Notes under the pieces: generated by a model
What the model was told of the DNA's origin: nothing
What the model saw: the letters and a program-made list of their open reading frames with translations, nothing else
Database searches by the model: none
Shown here: positions 16,341-24,469 of the stretch, piece by piece
Position numbering within the stretch: position 1 is the stretch's first letter
Layout of the letters: each line of letters begins with the position of its first letter
DNA from: Betaproteobacteria bacterium
Lineage (GTDB): Bacteria > Pseudomonadota > Gammaproteobacteria > Burkholderiales > SG8-39
DNA: 64,000 nt
Direction: 5' to 3'
Assembly: GCA_004297625.1 (NCBI GenBank)
Contig: SCTY01000057.1
Coordinates: 62,001 to 126,000 of the forward strand
Made by a program: the position numbers and the translations under genes

Positions 16341-19300
16341 ATGCAGCTTGGTTTCGGCATCGCATTCGGCGATCTGTACGAGCGAGCGGGCCTGATGCGC
16401 ATCGATGCCGCGTTCCTCGATTTTCTCGGCGAGTCGGACGCGGCGCTGCGCTCGAGGCTCCTCGCCGCGCGGAAAACGCCGCCCCCGCAGCGGGAGGAAT
16501 CCGACCTGCTGGTCGCGCTCGCCCCGCACGTCGACGATTTCGTCGCCGCTCTTTTCGGCATCCAGGCCGAGGCGCAGGCGCTCGCCGCCAGGCACCACGA
16601 GCTCGCGCCGCTCTACTCGGTCAAGCGGCTTTTCGTCCAGCGGCGGGCTCTTCACAAGGTGAAGCCCGAAGACCTGAAGGACTTTCATCCGCAAGCGATC
16701 GTCGATGAGCTGCCATTCGCCCGGCAGGTCACCGAGTGGCTGAAGGACGAGGCCGCCAACGCGGAAAAGCTCGAAGCCGCTGCGCGCTACGCCGCCTGGG
16801 CGACCACCACGCCGCAAGGCAAAGCCCGGCACCGTGGCGGCATTCTCTTCAAGGCGCCGCAGAAAACGGACTACATGCGACTCGTTCCGGTTCATACCGA
16901 GACGAAAAGGGGCTTTCCGGAGCACAGCCTCGAGCACGTGCGCCCTCGCGAAGGCTTCGATCTCACCGACCGCGGCACCCACCTCGCCGGCGCGCTCGAC
17001 CAGGCGAACTACTGCATCTGGTGCCACGAGCAGGGAAAGGACTCCTGCTCCAAGGGCCTGAAGGAGAAAAACCCGGCTGACGGCTTCCGCAAGAGCCCGT
17101 TCGGCGTGCCGCTCGCCGGCTGCCCCCTGGAAGAGAAGATCTCCGAGTTCCATATGGTGAAGACGCGCGGCCAGCCGCTCGCCGCGCTCGGCATCATCGT
17201 CGTCGACAACCCGATGCTGGCCGGCACCGGGCACCGCATTTGCAACGATTGCATGAAGTCCTGCATTTACCAGAAGCAGGACCCGGTCGATATCCCGCAG
17301 GCCGAGACGCGCACGCTGAAGGACGTGCTCGAGCTGCCGTGGGGCTTCGAGATCTATTCGCTCCTCACGCGCTGGAACCCGTTCGATCTGCGCCGGCCCT
17401 ACCCCAAAGCGCCCACCGGGCGGCGCGTGCTGGTGGTGGGTCTCGGTCCGGCGGGCTTCACGCTCGCGCACCATCTGATGAACGACGGCCACACCGTCGT
17501 CGGCATCGACGGGCTGAAGATCGAGCCGCTGGATTCCAAGCTCTCGGGCGTCGACCCGCTGGGCAACCGCGCAGCCTTCCTGCCCATAAAAAATATTTCT
17601 GAAATACGCGAAAGGCTCGATGAGCGGGTCATGGCGGGCTTCGGCGGCGTGGCCGAATACGGCATCACCGTGCGCTGGGACAAGAACTTCCTGAAGATCC
17701 TGCGGCTGCTCGTCGAGCGGCGGCGCCCGTTCGCGATGTTCGGCGGCGTGCGCTTCGGCGGCACGCTGACGATCGACGAGGCGTTCGCCGACGGCTTCGA
17801 CCACATCGCGCTGTGCGCGGGCGCCGGCCGGCCGACGGTGCTCGAGATCCCGAACGGCTTCGCGCGCGGCGTGCGCGCGGCGTCGGACTTCCTCATGGCG
17901 CTGCAGCTCACCGGCGCGGCGAAGCGCGAGTCGATCGCCAACCTGCAGATCCGCCTGCCGATCGTGGTGATCGGCGGCGGCCTCACGGCGATCGACACGG
18001 CGACCGAGTCGCTCGCCTACTACGCCGTGCAGGTCGAAAAATTCCTGGCGCGTTACGAGACGCTCGACCAAAAACCAGCCTGGAACGAAGAGGAGCGCGC
18101 CATTGCCGAGGAATTCCTCGCTCATGCGCGCGCGCTGCGAGCCGCGAAGCCCGAGGCGCGCCTCGCGCTGCTCAAGTCCTGGGGCGGCTCGACGATCGCC
18201 TACCGGCGCCGGCTGGTCGACAGCCCCTCTTACACGCTGAATCACGAGGAAGTCGCGCACGCGCTCGCTGAGGGCATCACCTTTGCCGAAGGCCTGACGC
18301 CGGCTCGTATCGAGATCGACGAGTACGGTCACGCGAAAGCCGTTGTCTTCAAGGAAGGCGTGGAACTGCCGGCGAGATCCGTGCTGATCGCCGCCGGCAC
18401 GCAACCGAACACCGTGCTCGCGCGCGAAGAAGGCGTGAGCCTCGCCCTCGACGGCAAGTATTTCCAGGCCTGCGACGAGAACGGCGCGCCGGTCAAGCCC
18501 GAGCGCGGCGCGGCGAAGCCCGGGCAGCCGCAAGTGCTGCTCCACCGCCGGCCCGACGGCCGCTTCATGAGCTTCTTCGGCGACCTGCACCCTTCGTTCT
18601 TCGGCAACGTCGTGAAAGCCATGGGCAGCGCGAAGCAGGGCTATCCGGTGCTCAGCCGCGTGCTCGCGAAGGTGCCGCCGAATACGCGCGAGGACGACCC
18701 GGCTTTCCTCTCGCGGCTGAACCGGGATCTGCGCGCCGTGGTGCACGACGTGCGGCGGCTCACGCCGCGCATCGTCGAGGTGGTGCTGCGCGCGCCAGTG
18801 GCCGCGCGGCGCTTCCATCCCGGCCAGTTTTACCGCATGCAGAACTTCGAAGCGCTCGCCCTGCGCGTTCCGGGCACCACGCTCGCGATGGAAGGCCTCG
18901 CGCTCACGGGCGCGTGGGTCGACAAGGAGAAAGGCCTGATCTCGGTGATCGCGCTCGAAATGGGCGGCTCCGCCGACCTGCTCGCCTATCTGCGTCCCGG
19001 CGAACCGGTCGTGCTGATGGGCCCGACCGGCACCCCGACCGAGATCCCGCGCGGCGAAACCGTGGTGCTGGTGGGCGGCGGCCTCGGCAACGCGGTGCTC
19101 TTCTCCATCGGCCGGGCTTTGCGCGCGGCGGGAAGCAAGGTGATCTACTTCGCCGGCTACAAGCAGCTCGGCGACCGGTATCGCATCGAAGACATCGAGG
19201 CGTCCTCCGACGTCGTGGTGTGGTGCTGCGACGAGGCGCCGGGATTTCCCGCGCGCCGGCCGCGGGACCGCAGCTTCGTCGGCAATATCGTCCAGGCGAT

Positions 19301-19715
19301 GCACGCCTACGCTTCGGGTGAGCTCGGCGCGCAGGCGATCCCTTTCGCCGCCGCCGACCGCATCATCGCCATCGGCTCGGACAAGATGATGGCCGCGGTG
19401 GGCGCGGCGCGCCACGGTGTCTTGCAGAAATATCTCAAACCGGGGCACATGGCGATCGGATCCATCAATTCGCCGATGCAGTGCATGATGAAAGAGATCT
19501 GCGCCCAGTGCCTGCAGCCGCACGTCGACCCGGCGACCGGCCAGACGACCTACGTGTTCTCCTGCTTCAACCAGGACCAGCCGCTCGACCAGGTCGATTT
19601 CGGCGCCCTCTCCCAGCGCCTCGCGCAGAACGGCGTGCAGGAGAAGCTCACCGCGCTGTGGATCGGCCGCTGCCTGAAGCTGCTGCCTCCCCCCGCCGAG
19701 CGCAAAGCGGCCTAG
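16341..19715 (+). CDS. Large flavoprotein resembling a fused NfnB-NfnA (NAD(P)H:ferredoxin-type oxidoreductase)
   Basis: The chain is about 1124 residues from the ATG at 16341; a TTG at 16302 would add 13. After an N-terminal region of about 210 residues that I do not recognise, a GltD-like Fe-S segment appears: CIWCHEQGKDSCSK, AGCPLEEKISEFH and CNDCMKSC. An FAD site (RVLVVGLGPAGFTLAHHL) and an NAD(P) site (PIVVIGGGLTAIDTATES) follow, as in glutamate synthase small subunit/NfnB. From about residue 790 there is a ferredoxin-reductase-like barrel (PGQFYRMQNF), a second nucleotide site (VVLVGGGLGNAVLFSIGRAL) and a PyrK/NfnA-type cluster (CMMKEICAQC ... FSC). Nfn enzymes move electrons between ferredoxin, NADH and NADPH. 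Function here is inferred from domain order and from the nearby oxidoreductase operon. The stop shares CTAG with the convergent vapC stop. Confidence 0.8.
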   Translation: MQLGFGIAFGDLYERAGLMRIDAAFLDFLGESDAALRSRLLAARKTPPPQREESDLLVALAPHVDDFVAALFGIQAEAQALAARHHELAPLYSVKRLFVQRRALHKVKPEDLKDFHPQAIVDELPFARQVTEWLKDEAANAEKLEAAARYAAWATTTPQGKARHRGGILFKAPQKTDYMRLVPVHTETKRGFPEHSLEHVRPREGFDLTDRGTHLAGALDQANYCIWCHEQGKDSCSKGLKEKNPADGFRKSPFGVPLAGCPLEEKISEFHMVKTRGQPLAALGIIVVDNPMLAGTGHRICNDCMKSCIYQKQDPVDIPQAETRTLKDVLELPWGFEIYSLLTRWNPFDLRRPYPKAPTGRRVLVVGLGPAGFTLAHHLMNDGHTVVGIDGLKIEPLDSKLSGVDPLGNRAAFLPIKNISEIRERLDERVMAGFGGVAEYGITVRWDKNFLKILRLLVERRRPFAMFGGVRFGGTLTIDEAFADGFDHIALCAGAGRPTVLEIPNGFARGVRAASDFLMALQLTGAAKRESIANLQIRLPIVVIGGGLTAIDTATESLAYYAVQVEKFLARYETLDQKPAWNEEERAIAEEFLAHARALRAAKPEARLALLKSWGGSTIAYRRRLVDSPSYTLNHEEVAHALAEGITFAEGLTPARIEIDEYGHAKAVVFKEGVELPARSVLIAAGTQPNTVLAREEGVSLALDGKYFQACDENGAPVKPERGAAKPGQPQVLLHRRPDGRFMSFFGDLHPSFFGNVVKAMGSAKQGYPVLSRVLAKVPPNTREDDPAFLSRLNRDLRAVVHDVRRLTPRIVEVVLRAPVAARRFHPGQFYRMQNFEALALRVPGTTLAMEGLALTGAWVDKEKGLISVIALEMGGSADLLAYLRPGEPVVLMGPTGTPTEIPRGETVVLVGGGLGNAVLFSIGRALRAAGSKVIYFAGYKQLGDRYRIEDIEASSDVVVWCCDEAPGFPARRPRDRSFVGNIVQAMHAYASGELGAQAIPFAAADRIIAIGSDKMMAAVGAARHGVLQKYLKPGHMAIGSINSPMQCMMKEICAQCLQPHVDPATGQTTYVFSCFNQDQPLDQVDFGALSQRLAQNGVQEKLTALWIGRCLKLLPPPAERKAA

Positions 19716-20083
19716 GCTTCGTCCGGGCGGGCGAGTTTGAGGTTTTCGGCGACGGCGGCGAGGCGCTTGTCGCGCGTCCACAGCCGCGCGGTTCCCACGA
19801 GGACCACGGAAGCGAGCAGATGAACGTCGATGTAGCCGATGCCTCGACCCATGAGCGTGCGCTTCTCGATGAAATTCAGCGCCTCGGCATCCGTGGCGAT
19901 CGGCGCGCGGGGCAGATCCGCAAGGAGCCGGAGCACCTCGCTGCGGTTCTTCAAGTTGCCGCAGGCGAGCTCCCCGAGAACGAAGGGGTGCGTGAGCACG
20001 ATGCCTTGCTCCAGGGCGGCCGCTAGGGCCGCCACACCGGCGCGCAGGTGCTCGACCCACACGGACGTGTCGACCAGGATCAT
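19712..20083 (-). CDS. vapC: VapC-type PIN-domain toxin
   Basis: The 123-residue protein is a PIN-domain ribonuclease: MILVDTSVWVEHL gives the first acidic residue, LGELACGNL a conserved Glu, and GIGYIDVHLLASV and LWTRDKRL the remaining acidic metal ligands. VapC toxins cut tRNA or rRNA and are held inactive by VapB. The ATG at 20083 overlaps the vapB stop by 4 bases. The target RNA cannot be told from sequence. Confidence 0.92.
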   Translation of the reverse strand: MILVDTSVWVEHLRAGVAALAAALEQGIVLTHPFVLGELACGNLKNRSEVLRLLADLPRAPIATDAEALNFIEKRTLMGRGIGYIDVHLLASVVLVGTARLWTRDKRLAAVAENLKLARPDEA

Positions 20084-20277
20084 GTGGCCGCGGAGCGCCG
20101 GCGGGGAATCGGTTGCAGCCGCGGCTCGCTGCCGCCGAGCCGCGCGAGACGCCGGGCGCTCTCGCGCGCGATCAGCGCCTTGAGCCCCTCATGGATCAAG
20201 GCGGTGCGCTCTTTCATTCCCGTGACGCGCCGCGCCTCGGCAACCAGATCCTCGTCCAGATTGATGGTCGTGCGCAT
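20080..20277 (-). CDS. vapB: VapB-type antitoxin (ribbon-helix-helix)
   Basis: The 65-residue protein starts MRTTINLDEDLVAEARRVTGMKERTALIHEGLKALIARE, the pattern of the short ribbon-helix-helix VapB antitoxins: a basic beta-strand followed by two helices that bind DNA as a dimer. The tail (about residues 45-65) is basic and would wrap around VapC. A good ribosome site (GGAGGTGA) precedes the ATG. It should repress its own operon through the inverted repeats just upstream. Confidence 0.9.
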   Translation of the reverse strand: MRTTINLDEDLVAEARRVTGMKERTALIHEGLKALIARESARRLARLGGSEPRLQPIPRRRSAAT

Positions 20278-20300
20278 TAGTGCTCACCTCCGTGGCGCAT

Positions 20301-20318
20301 GTACGCATGATACATCAT
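20301..20318. promoter_or_regulatory. Candidate vapBC operator
   Basis: About 24-40 bases upstream of vapB, on the minus strand, ATGAT-GT-ATCAT and the adjoining CATG-CGTA-CATG form two small overlapping inverted repeats. Autoregulated RHH antitoxins bind such sites. The site lies between vapB and the end of the epimerase gene. The promoter hexamers are not clear. Confidence 0.4.
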
Positions 20319-20337
20319 CTGATGCCAAGCATGATGC

Positions 20338-21243
20338 CTACAGCTTTCGGTTCAGCCCCTCGCGATACAGCGCGATTGCATTCGCGAGCCTCTGCCGGGC
20401 CGTGGCAGGCGGAAACAGCGAGTGATAGCCGAAGAGGCGTTGCGCTTTTCCCGTGGACAGCTCCCAGGGATCGGCGAGGAATTGTGCGCCTTGCCACTGG
20501 CCGCGGGGGACGACCTCGATGCCGGACGGGGAATGGGCGGCCTCGACGATCATTCCTGCGACTTCGCTCCACTCCAGGTAAGCCGTGCTCAGGTTGAATA
20601 TCTGCCCGATGCTTGCCTTTTCGTGCCCGGCAAGCAGAAGCGCATGCGTCAGATCGTCGTGATCCAGGAAGCTTCCGCCGGCTCCGCCGGGAACGCTTAA
20701 CCGCTGCCCGGACTGCGCGAGCGCAATCATGTCGCGCAGATGCCGGCCGCCGATCTCTTTCCCGTAGGACCACCAGAAGCGGAAGACGGTTACGGGAAGG
20801 CCTTTGGTCTTCCAGTAGATTAGGGCGAGCTTCTCCGCGGCGAGCTTGGCAACGGCATAGAAAGGCTTTCTCGCGTCCTCCACCAGGCACGGCGAGTCCT
20901 CGGTGATCGGCCGCTCGACCGGCTTGCCGTACACCACCGCGGTGCTCGCATAGAAGAGCCGCGAGACCTTGGCGGCAACGCACGCGTCGAGCAGCACGAC
21001 GTGCGCCTTCAAGTCGCCTTGCAGAAGCTCGATCGGATCGTCGGAGAAAGACCAGGCCAGGTGCACGACGGTGTCGATGCCCTGGAGCGCCCGCTCGACG
21101 AGCGGCCGGTCTTCGAGACTTCCCTGCAGCGACTCCCCTTCAGCCCGCTTGTCGAGAACGCGCACGGCATGCCCTTTCTCGAGGAGCAGCGCAGTGAGAT
21201 CGCGGCCGACCGATCCGGCGCCTCCCGTGATCAGGAAGTTCAT
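20338..21243 (-). CDS. NAD(P)-dependent epimerase/dehydratase family protein
   Basis: The ATG at 21243 overlaps the LysR stop (ATGA) and yields 301 residues. The extended-SDR nucleotide site is MNFLITGGAGSVGRDLTALLLEKGHAVRVLDKR; the catalytic region shows YASTAVVYGKP with the Ser/Thr, and FYAVAKLAAE, where the YxxxK motif reads Y-A-V-A-K. Members act on nucleotide sugars or on other hydroxy/keto substrates; no sugar-pathway gene is nearby, so the substrate is open. The FRFWWSYGKEIGGRHLRD stretch is the usual substrate-binding loop. Confidence 0.85.
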   Translation of the reverse strand: MNFLITGGAGSVGRDLTALLLEKGHAVRVLDKRAEGESLQGSLEDRPLVERALQGIDTVVHLAWSFSDDPIELLQGDLKAHVVLLDACVAAKVSRLFYASTAVVYGKPVERPITEDSPCLVEDARKPFYAVAKLAAEKLALIYWKTKGLPVTVFRFWWSYGKEIGGRHLRDMIALAQSGQRLSVPGGAGGSFLDHDDLTHALLLAGHEKASIGQIFNLSTAYLEWSEVAGMIVEAAHSPSGIEVVPRGQWQGAQFLADPWELSTGKAQRLFGYHSLFPPATARQRLANAIALYREGLNRKL

Positions 21244-22178
21244 GGCCTGGCTTTGCGTTTCGGGGCGCCGACGAGCCGCTCGATCAGCGTCGCGCCTTCC
21301 TCGAGCAGGAACTGCTTGAACGCCACCGCGACCGGAGGCAAGCGCTTGTTCTTGTGATGCACGATGTGCCACTCGCGCATCACCGGGAAACCCTCGACGT
21401 CGAGCACCGCGAGCCGTCCCAGCTCGAGCTCCCGCCCTATCGTGTGCGCGGAAAGGAAGCTGACTCCCATGCCGGCGATCACCGCCTGCTTGATGGTTTC
21501 GGTGCTCTTGATCTCCATCGTGACGTTGAACTTGACGTGCGATTCGGCAAGCAGCTCCTCCATGGCGAGACGCGTGTCCGAGCCCTGCTCGCGCACGATG
21601 AACGCTTCGCTTGCGAGCGCCTGCAGCTGAATATTGCGCTTGCGCACCAGCGGATGCTCGGGCGCGGCGACGATCACGTGCGGCTGGGGCGCGAACGCCT
21701 CGGCCAGCAGGTCGCGATTCTCGGGAGGACGCAGCAGCACGGTGAGATCGGTCGTGTTCTCGTCGAGCTGACGCAGGATCTCTTCGCGGTTGTTGACGCT
21801 CAGGCGCACGGTCACCTTTTCATGGCGCCGGCAGAACTCGGCGAGAAGCCCCGGAAAGAAATAATCGCCGGCGCTGATCACCGCGATATTCAACCGGCCG
21901 CCGCGTACGCCTTTCAGGGCGGCGAGCGCCTCGTCGGCTTCCTTGAGCTGCTGGATGATCGCGCGGCTGTAGCGCAGCATCTCCTCGCCGGCGGTCGTGA
22001 GGTAGATCCTTCTGCCCAATTGCTCGAACAGCGGCAGACCGGCGTGCAGCTCGAGTTGCCTGATATGCATCGACACGCCGGGCTGGCTCATGCGCAGCTC
22101 GTGCGCGGCGCGCGAGTAGTTCAAGTGCCGCGCCACCGTTTCGAACACCTTCACCTGGCGGAAGGTCGTGTTCTTCAT
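21240..22178 (-). CDS. LysR-type transcriptional regulator (CbbR-like)
   Basis: The 312-residue protein has the LysR helix-turn-helix at the N-terminus (FRQVKVFETVARHLNYSRAAHELRMSQPGVSMHIRQLE) and a substrate-binding domain after residue 90. The N-terminus and the sequence LFEQLGRRIYLTTAGEEML are close to CbbR, the activator of Calvin-cycle genes, but no cbb genes are in view. It is divergent from the 2-oxoacid oxidoreductase operon, the classic LysR arrangement, so that operon is its likely target. The inducer is unknown; CbbR itself responds to NADPH and phosphorylated metabolites, which would suit a redox operon. Confidence 0.9.
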   Translation of the reverse strand: MKNTTFRQVKVFETVARHLNYSRAAHELRMSQPGVSMHIRQLELHAGLPLFEQLGRRIYLTTAGEEMLRYSRAIIQQLKEADEALAALKGVRGGRLNIAVISAGDYFFPGLLAEFCRRHEKVTVRLSVNNREEILRQLDENTTDLTVLLRPPENRDLLAEAFAPQPHVIVAAPEHPLVRKRNIQLQALASEAFIVREQGSDTRLAMEELLAESHVKFNVTMEIKSTETIKQAVIAGMGVSFLSAHTIGRELELGRLAVLDVEGFPVMREWHIVHHKNKRLPPVAVAFKQFLLEEGATLIERLVGAPKRKARP

Positions 22179-22181
22179 CTC

Positions 22182-22223
22182 ATAAGCAAAAGGTTCTCAG
22201 AACCATAATCATCTATAAGCAAA
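22182..22223. promoter_or_regulatory. Candidate LysR operator between lysR and the oxidoreductase operon
   Basis: A perfect palindrome GGTTCT-C-AGAACC (22192-22204) sits just outside the lysR start and is flanked by a direct repeat ATAAGCAAA (22182-22190 and 22215-22223). The palindrome has the spacing expected of a LysR recognition half-site pair. The promoter itself is less clear; TTGACC at 22224 is a possible -35 for the operon. Confidence 0.45.
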
Positions 22224-22285
22224 TTGACCCTGCATCTGACGTGGATCAAACGCACGCCAACAAACGAGCGTCCCATAAGCGGATC

Positions 22286-22293
22286 AAAGGAGG
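22286..22293 (+). promoter_or_regulatory. Strong Shine-Dalgarno inside a small palindrome
   Basis: AAAGGAGG lies 6 bases before the ATG of the first operon gene. It is part of the palindrome AAGGAG-G-CTCCTT (22287-22299), which ends at the start codon, so the ribosome site could be masked by a short hairpin in the mRNA. Confidence 0.5.
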
Positions 22294-22299
22294 CTCCTT

Positions 22300-22911
22300 A
22301 TGGCGAGCAAGGTGCATCAGGTCACGGTGTGGGCTCGGGGGGTGGTGCAGGACAAGGAGGGGCGCGACATCGCCAATGGCCTCGCCCGCGCGGCGGGCCA
22401 GGAAGGCAAATTCACCCAGTCCTTCGACAACTACGTCGACCTGCCGGACCGCGTGAACGTCCCGCTGCGCAAGTACGCGCGCATCAGCGACGAAGAGATC
22501 GAAGAGCGCTACGAGTACGAGAACCTGCACCCCGAGGTGGTGATCGTCGCGGACGCGACCATCGTGAAGGGCATCGACGTGCTGCGCGGCATGGAGAAAG
22601 GCGGCACGCTCGTCGTCGCCACCGACCGCAGGCCCGAAGACATCCTCAAGTTCATTCCCAACCGCGACCTTCTCGGCAAGATCGTCTGCGTCGACGCCAA
22701 GGCGATCTGCGGCGACCGGACGGTCGACTTCTCCGGCAGCGAGGGCGGCGTGGATTCGGTGGGCATCGGCCAGGGCATCTCGGCGCCGATCCTCGGCGCG
22801 CTCGCCCGCGGCAGCGAGCTGGTGAAGCTCGACCACCTCGACGCGGTGGTGAAGAACAAGGACGCGCTCCACAAGGGCCACGAGCAGGCCGTCGTGAAGA
22901 CACTCAACTAG
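22300..22911 (+). CDS. 2-oxoacid:ferredoxin oxidoreductase, gamma subunit
   Basis: The 203-residue protein matches the POR/KOR gamma domain: an opening strand with VWARGVVQDKEGRDIANGLARAA, where classical gamma subunits have GxGGQG, then VVIVADATIVKGIDVLRGMEKGGTLVVATDR, and GGVDSVGIGQGISAPILGALARG near the end. Gamma subunits form the domain that caps the thiamine site of the alpha/beta pair. It is the first of nine plus-strand genes with gaps of at most 16 bases, and has the strongest ribosome site of the run. The variant YVDLPDRVNVPLRKYARISDEE segment is the pattern I associate with the oxalate/phenylglyoxylate branch rather than ordinary pyruvate enzymes, but that is from memory. Confidence 0.85.
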   Translation: MASKVHQVTVWARGVVQDKEGRDIANGLARAAGQEGKFTQSFDNYVDLPDRVNVPLRKYARISDEEIEERYEYENLHPEVVIVADATIVKGIDVLRGMEKGGTLVVATDRRPEDILKFIPNRDLLGKIVCVDAKAICGDRTVDFSGSEGGVDSVGIGQGISAPILGALARGSELVKLDHLDAVVKNKDALHKGHEQAVVKTLN

Positions 22912-22927
22912 AGCCGGAGGTCAAGCG

Positions 22928-23254
22928 ATGTTCAAGATTCCCAAGGGTAAAGAGGTGCCCCTCGGCTGCGTGACGCCCGCACCCGTAGGCGAGCAGCCGA
23001 TGATGATCACCGGCAACTGGCGCGAATTCCGCCCGCTGCTCGAGCCGGAAAAATGCGACCTGTGCATGAACTGCATCGTGTTCTGCCCGGACGCCTGCTT
23101 CCAGCTCGACGACGCCGAGGAGAAAGTGGTCCTCAACGAGAAGTACTGCAAGGGCTGCAACATCTGCATCAACGAGTGCGCCCCCGGCGCCCTGACCGCC
23201 GCCTACGAGCTCGATTTCGACGACGGCGTGGTGCGGCTCGACAAGCCCTTCTGA
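22928..23254 (+). CDS. 2-oxoacid:ferredoxin oxidoreductase, delta (2x[4Fe-4S]) subunit
   Basis: This 108-residue protein is a two-cluster ferredoxin domain: CDLCMNCIVFCPDAC and YCKGCNICINECAPGAL, each with CxxCxxCxxxC(P/A) spacing for a [4Fe-4S] centre. In the 2-oxoacid oxidoreductases the delta subunit carries electrons from the thiamine site to external ferredoxin. The N-terminal GKEVPLGCVTPAPVGEQPMMITGNWREFRP tail is the usual delta extension that packs on the other subunits. A ribosome site (GGAGG) precedes the ATG. Confidence 0.92.
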   Translation: MFKIPKGKEVPLGCVTPAPVGEQPMMITGNWREFRPLLEPEKCDLCMNCIVFCPDACFQLDDAEEKVVLNEKYCKGCNICINECAPGALTAAYELDFDDGVVRLDKPF

Positions 23255-23264
23255 GGAGAGACAC

Positions 23265-24458
23265 ATGGCAAAAGAAATGATGCTGAGCGGATGCGCATCC
23301 TCGGCGCAGGCCGCCAAGATGGCGAAGGTCGAGGTGATCAGCTCCTACCCGATCCGGCCGTACACCGCGATCATGATGGAGCTCTCCAAGATGGTCGCGA
23401 ACGGCGAGCTCGATGCCGAGTTCGTGCACGGCGAGGGCGAGCACGGTCAGCTCTCGATCGTGCTCGGCGCCGCGGCCGCAGGCGCGCGCGCGCTCACCGG
23501 GAGCTCGGGCGTCGGCGTGACCTACGCGTTCGAAAACTATTCCCCGATCGCCGGCGGACGCATTCCGCTGCAGATGATGATCGCCGACCGGGCGCTCGAC
23601 CCGCCCGGCGACTTCGGCTCCGAGCACACCGACGCCATGTCGTGCCGTGACCAGGGTTGGCTGATGGGCTGGGCCGAAACGCCGCAGGAGGCGTTCGACA
23701 ACTGCCTCATCAACTATCGCGTCGGCGAAGACCACCGCGTGCTGCTGCCGCAGTTCGTGTGCCAGGACGGCTACTTCGTCTCCCACATCCCGGGGCCGGT
23801 GTCGCTTCCCGAGCAGAGCCAGGTGGACGAGTTCCTGCCGCCGTACAACCTGCCCCACCCGCTCGATCCGAAGCGTCCCGTCTCGCACGGCCCGCAGATC
23901 CGCCCCGACCAGGGCACGATCATGGATATCCAGCGGGCGCAGGCGATGCTCGACGCGCCGGCGGTGATCCGCGAGGCGATCGACGACTACAACCGCATCT
24001 TCGGGCGCAAGTACGCCCCGTTCGTCGAGGAGTACATGACCGACGACGCGGAGATCGCCTTCTTCCTCATGGGCGCCCACACCATGACGGCGCGCCACGC
24101 GGTGCGCCACCTGCGCGCGAAAGGCGTGAAGATCGGCCTCGTGAAGCTGCGCTTCGTGCGGCCGTGGCCGACCGAGGAGGTCGCGCAGGCGCTCTCGAAG
24201 TTCAAGGCCGTGGGCGTGGTCGAGACCAGCACCTCCTACGGCGGCGCGATGCGCGGCGGCAACCTGCTGCACGAAGTGCGCGCCTCGCTCTACGAGCTGC
24301 CGCAGCGTCCGTTGACCACCTCTTTCATGGCCGGCCTGGGCGGCGAAATGGTGTCGCTCGAGGACTTCTATCACATGACCGAGGTGCTCTCGAAGGCGGT
24401 GCGGGAAGGCAAGACCAAGAAGACGGTGTATTGGGTCGGCTTCGAGGCTGAGGACTAA
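23265..24458 (+). CDS. 2-oxoacid:ferredoxin oxidoreductase, alpha subunit (oxalate-oxidoreductase-like)
   Basis: The 397-residue alpha chain contains the pyrimidine-binding domain I and domain II. The active-site motif reads YPIRP (Arg31), where pyruvate enzymes have YPITP. The TPP-activating Glu is present in HGEGEH (residues 55-60), and ADRALDPPGDFG (Arg109, Asp112, Asp116, Phe117) follows. From memory, Arg31, Arg109 and the Asp/Phe loop at these positions are the residues that read oxalate in the Moorella oxalate oxidoreductase. That enzyme turns oxalate into two CO2 and two low-potential electrons without CoA. Phenylglyoxylate dehydrogenase of denitrifying betaproteobacteria is the main alternative, and I do not remember its alpha residues well enough to exclude it. 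Confidence 0.85.
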   Translation: MAKEMMLSGCASSAQAAKMAKVEVISSYPIRPYTAIMMELSKMVANGELDAEFVHGEGEHGQLSIVLGAAAAGARALTGSSGVGVTYAFENYSPIAGGRIPLQMMIADRALDPPGDFGSEHTDAMSCRDQGWLMGWAETPQEAFDNCLINYRVGEDHRVLLPQFVCQDGYFVSHIPGPVSLPEQSQVDEFLPPYNLPHPLDPKRPVSHGPQIRPDQGTIMDIQRAQAMLDAPAVIREAIDDYNRIFGRKYAPFVEEYMTDDAEIAFFLMGAHTMTARHAVRHLRAKGVKIGLVKLRFVRPWPTEEVAQALSKFKAVGVVETSTSYGGAMRGGNLLHEVRASLYELPQRPLTTSFMAGLGGEMVSLEDFYHMTEVLSKAVREGKTKKTVYWVGFEAED

Positions 24459-24469
24459 AGGAGACAACA

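Noticed and set aside
16272..20060. 1262-codon minus-strand open frame opposite the large flavoprotein
   Set aside because: Antisense shadow caused by GC-rich codon use; no motifs, and the plus strand has clear cofactor sites.
20338..22178. Calvin-cycle regulation by the CbbR-like LysR protein
   Set aside because: No cbb genes are in the window; similarity to CbbR is limited to the DNA-binding region, so the name was not used.
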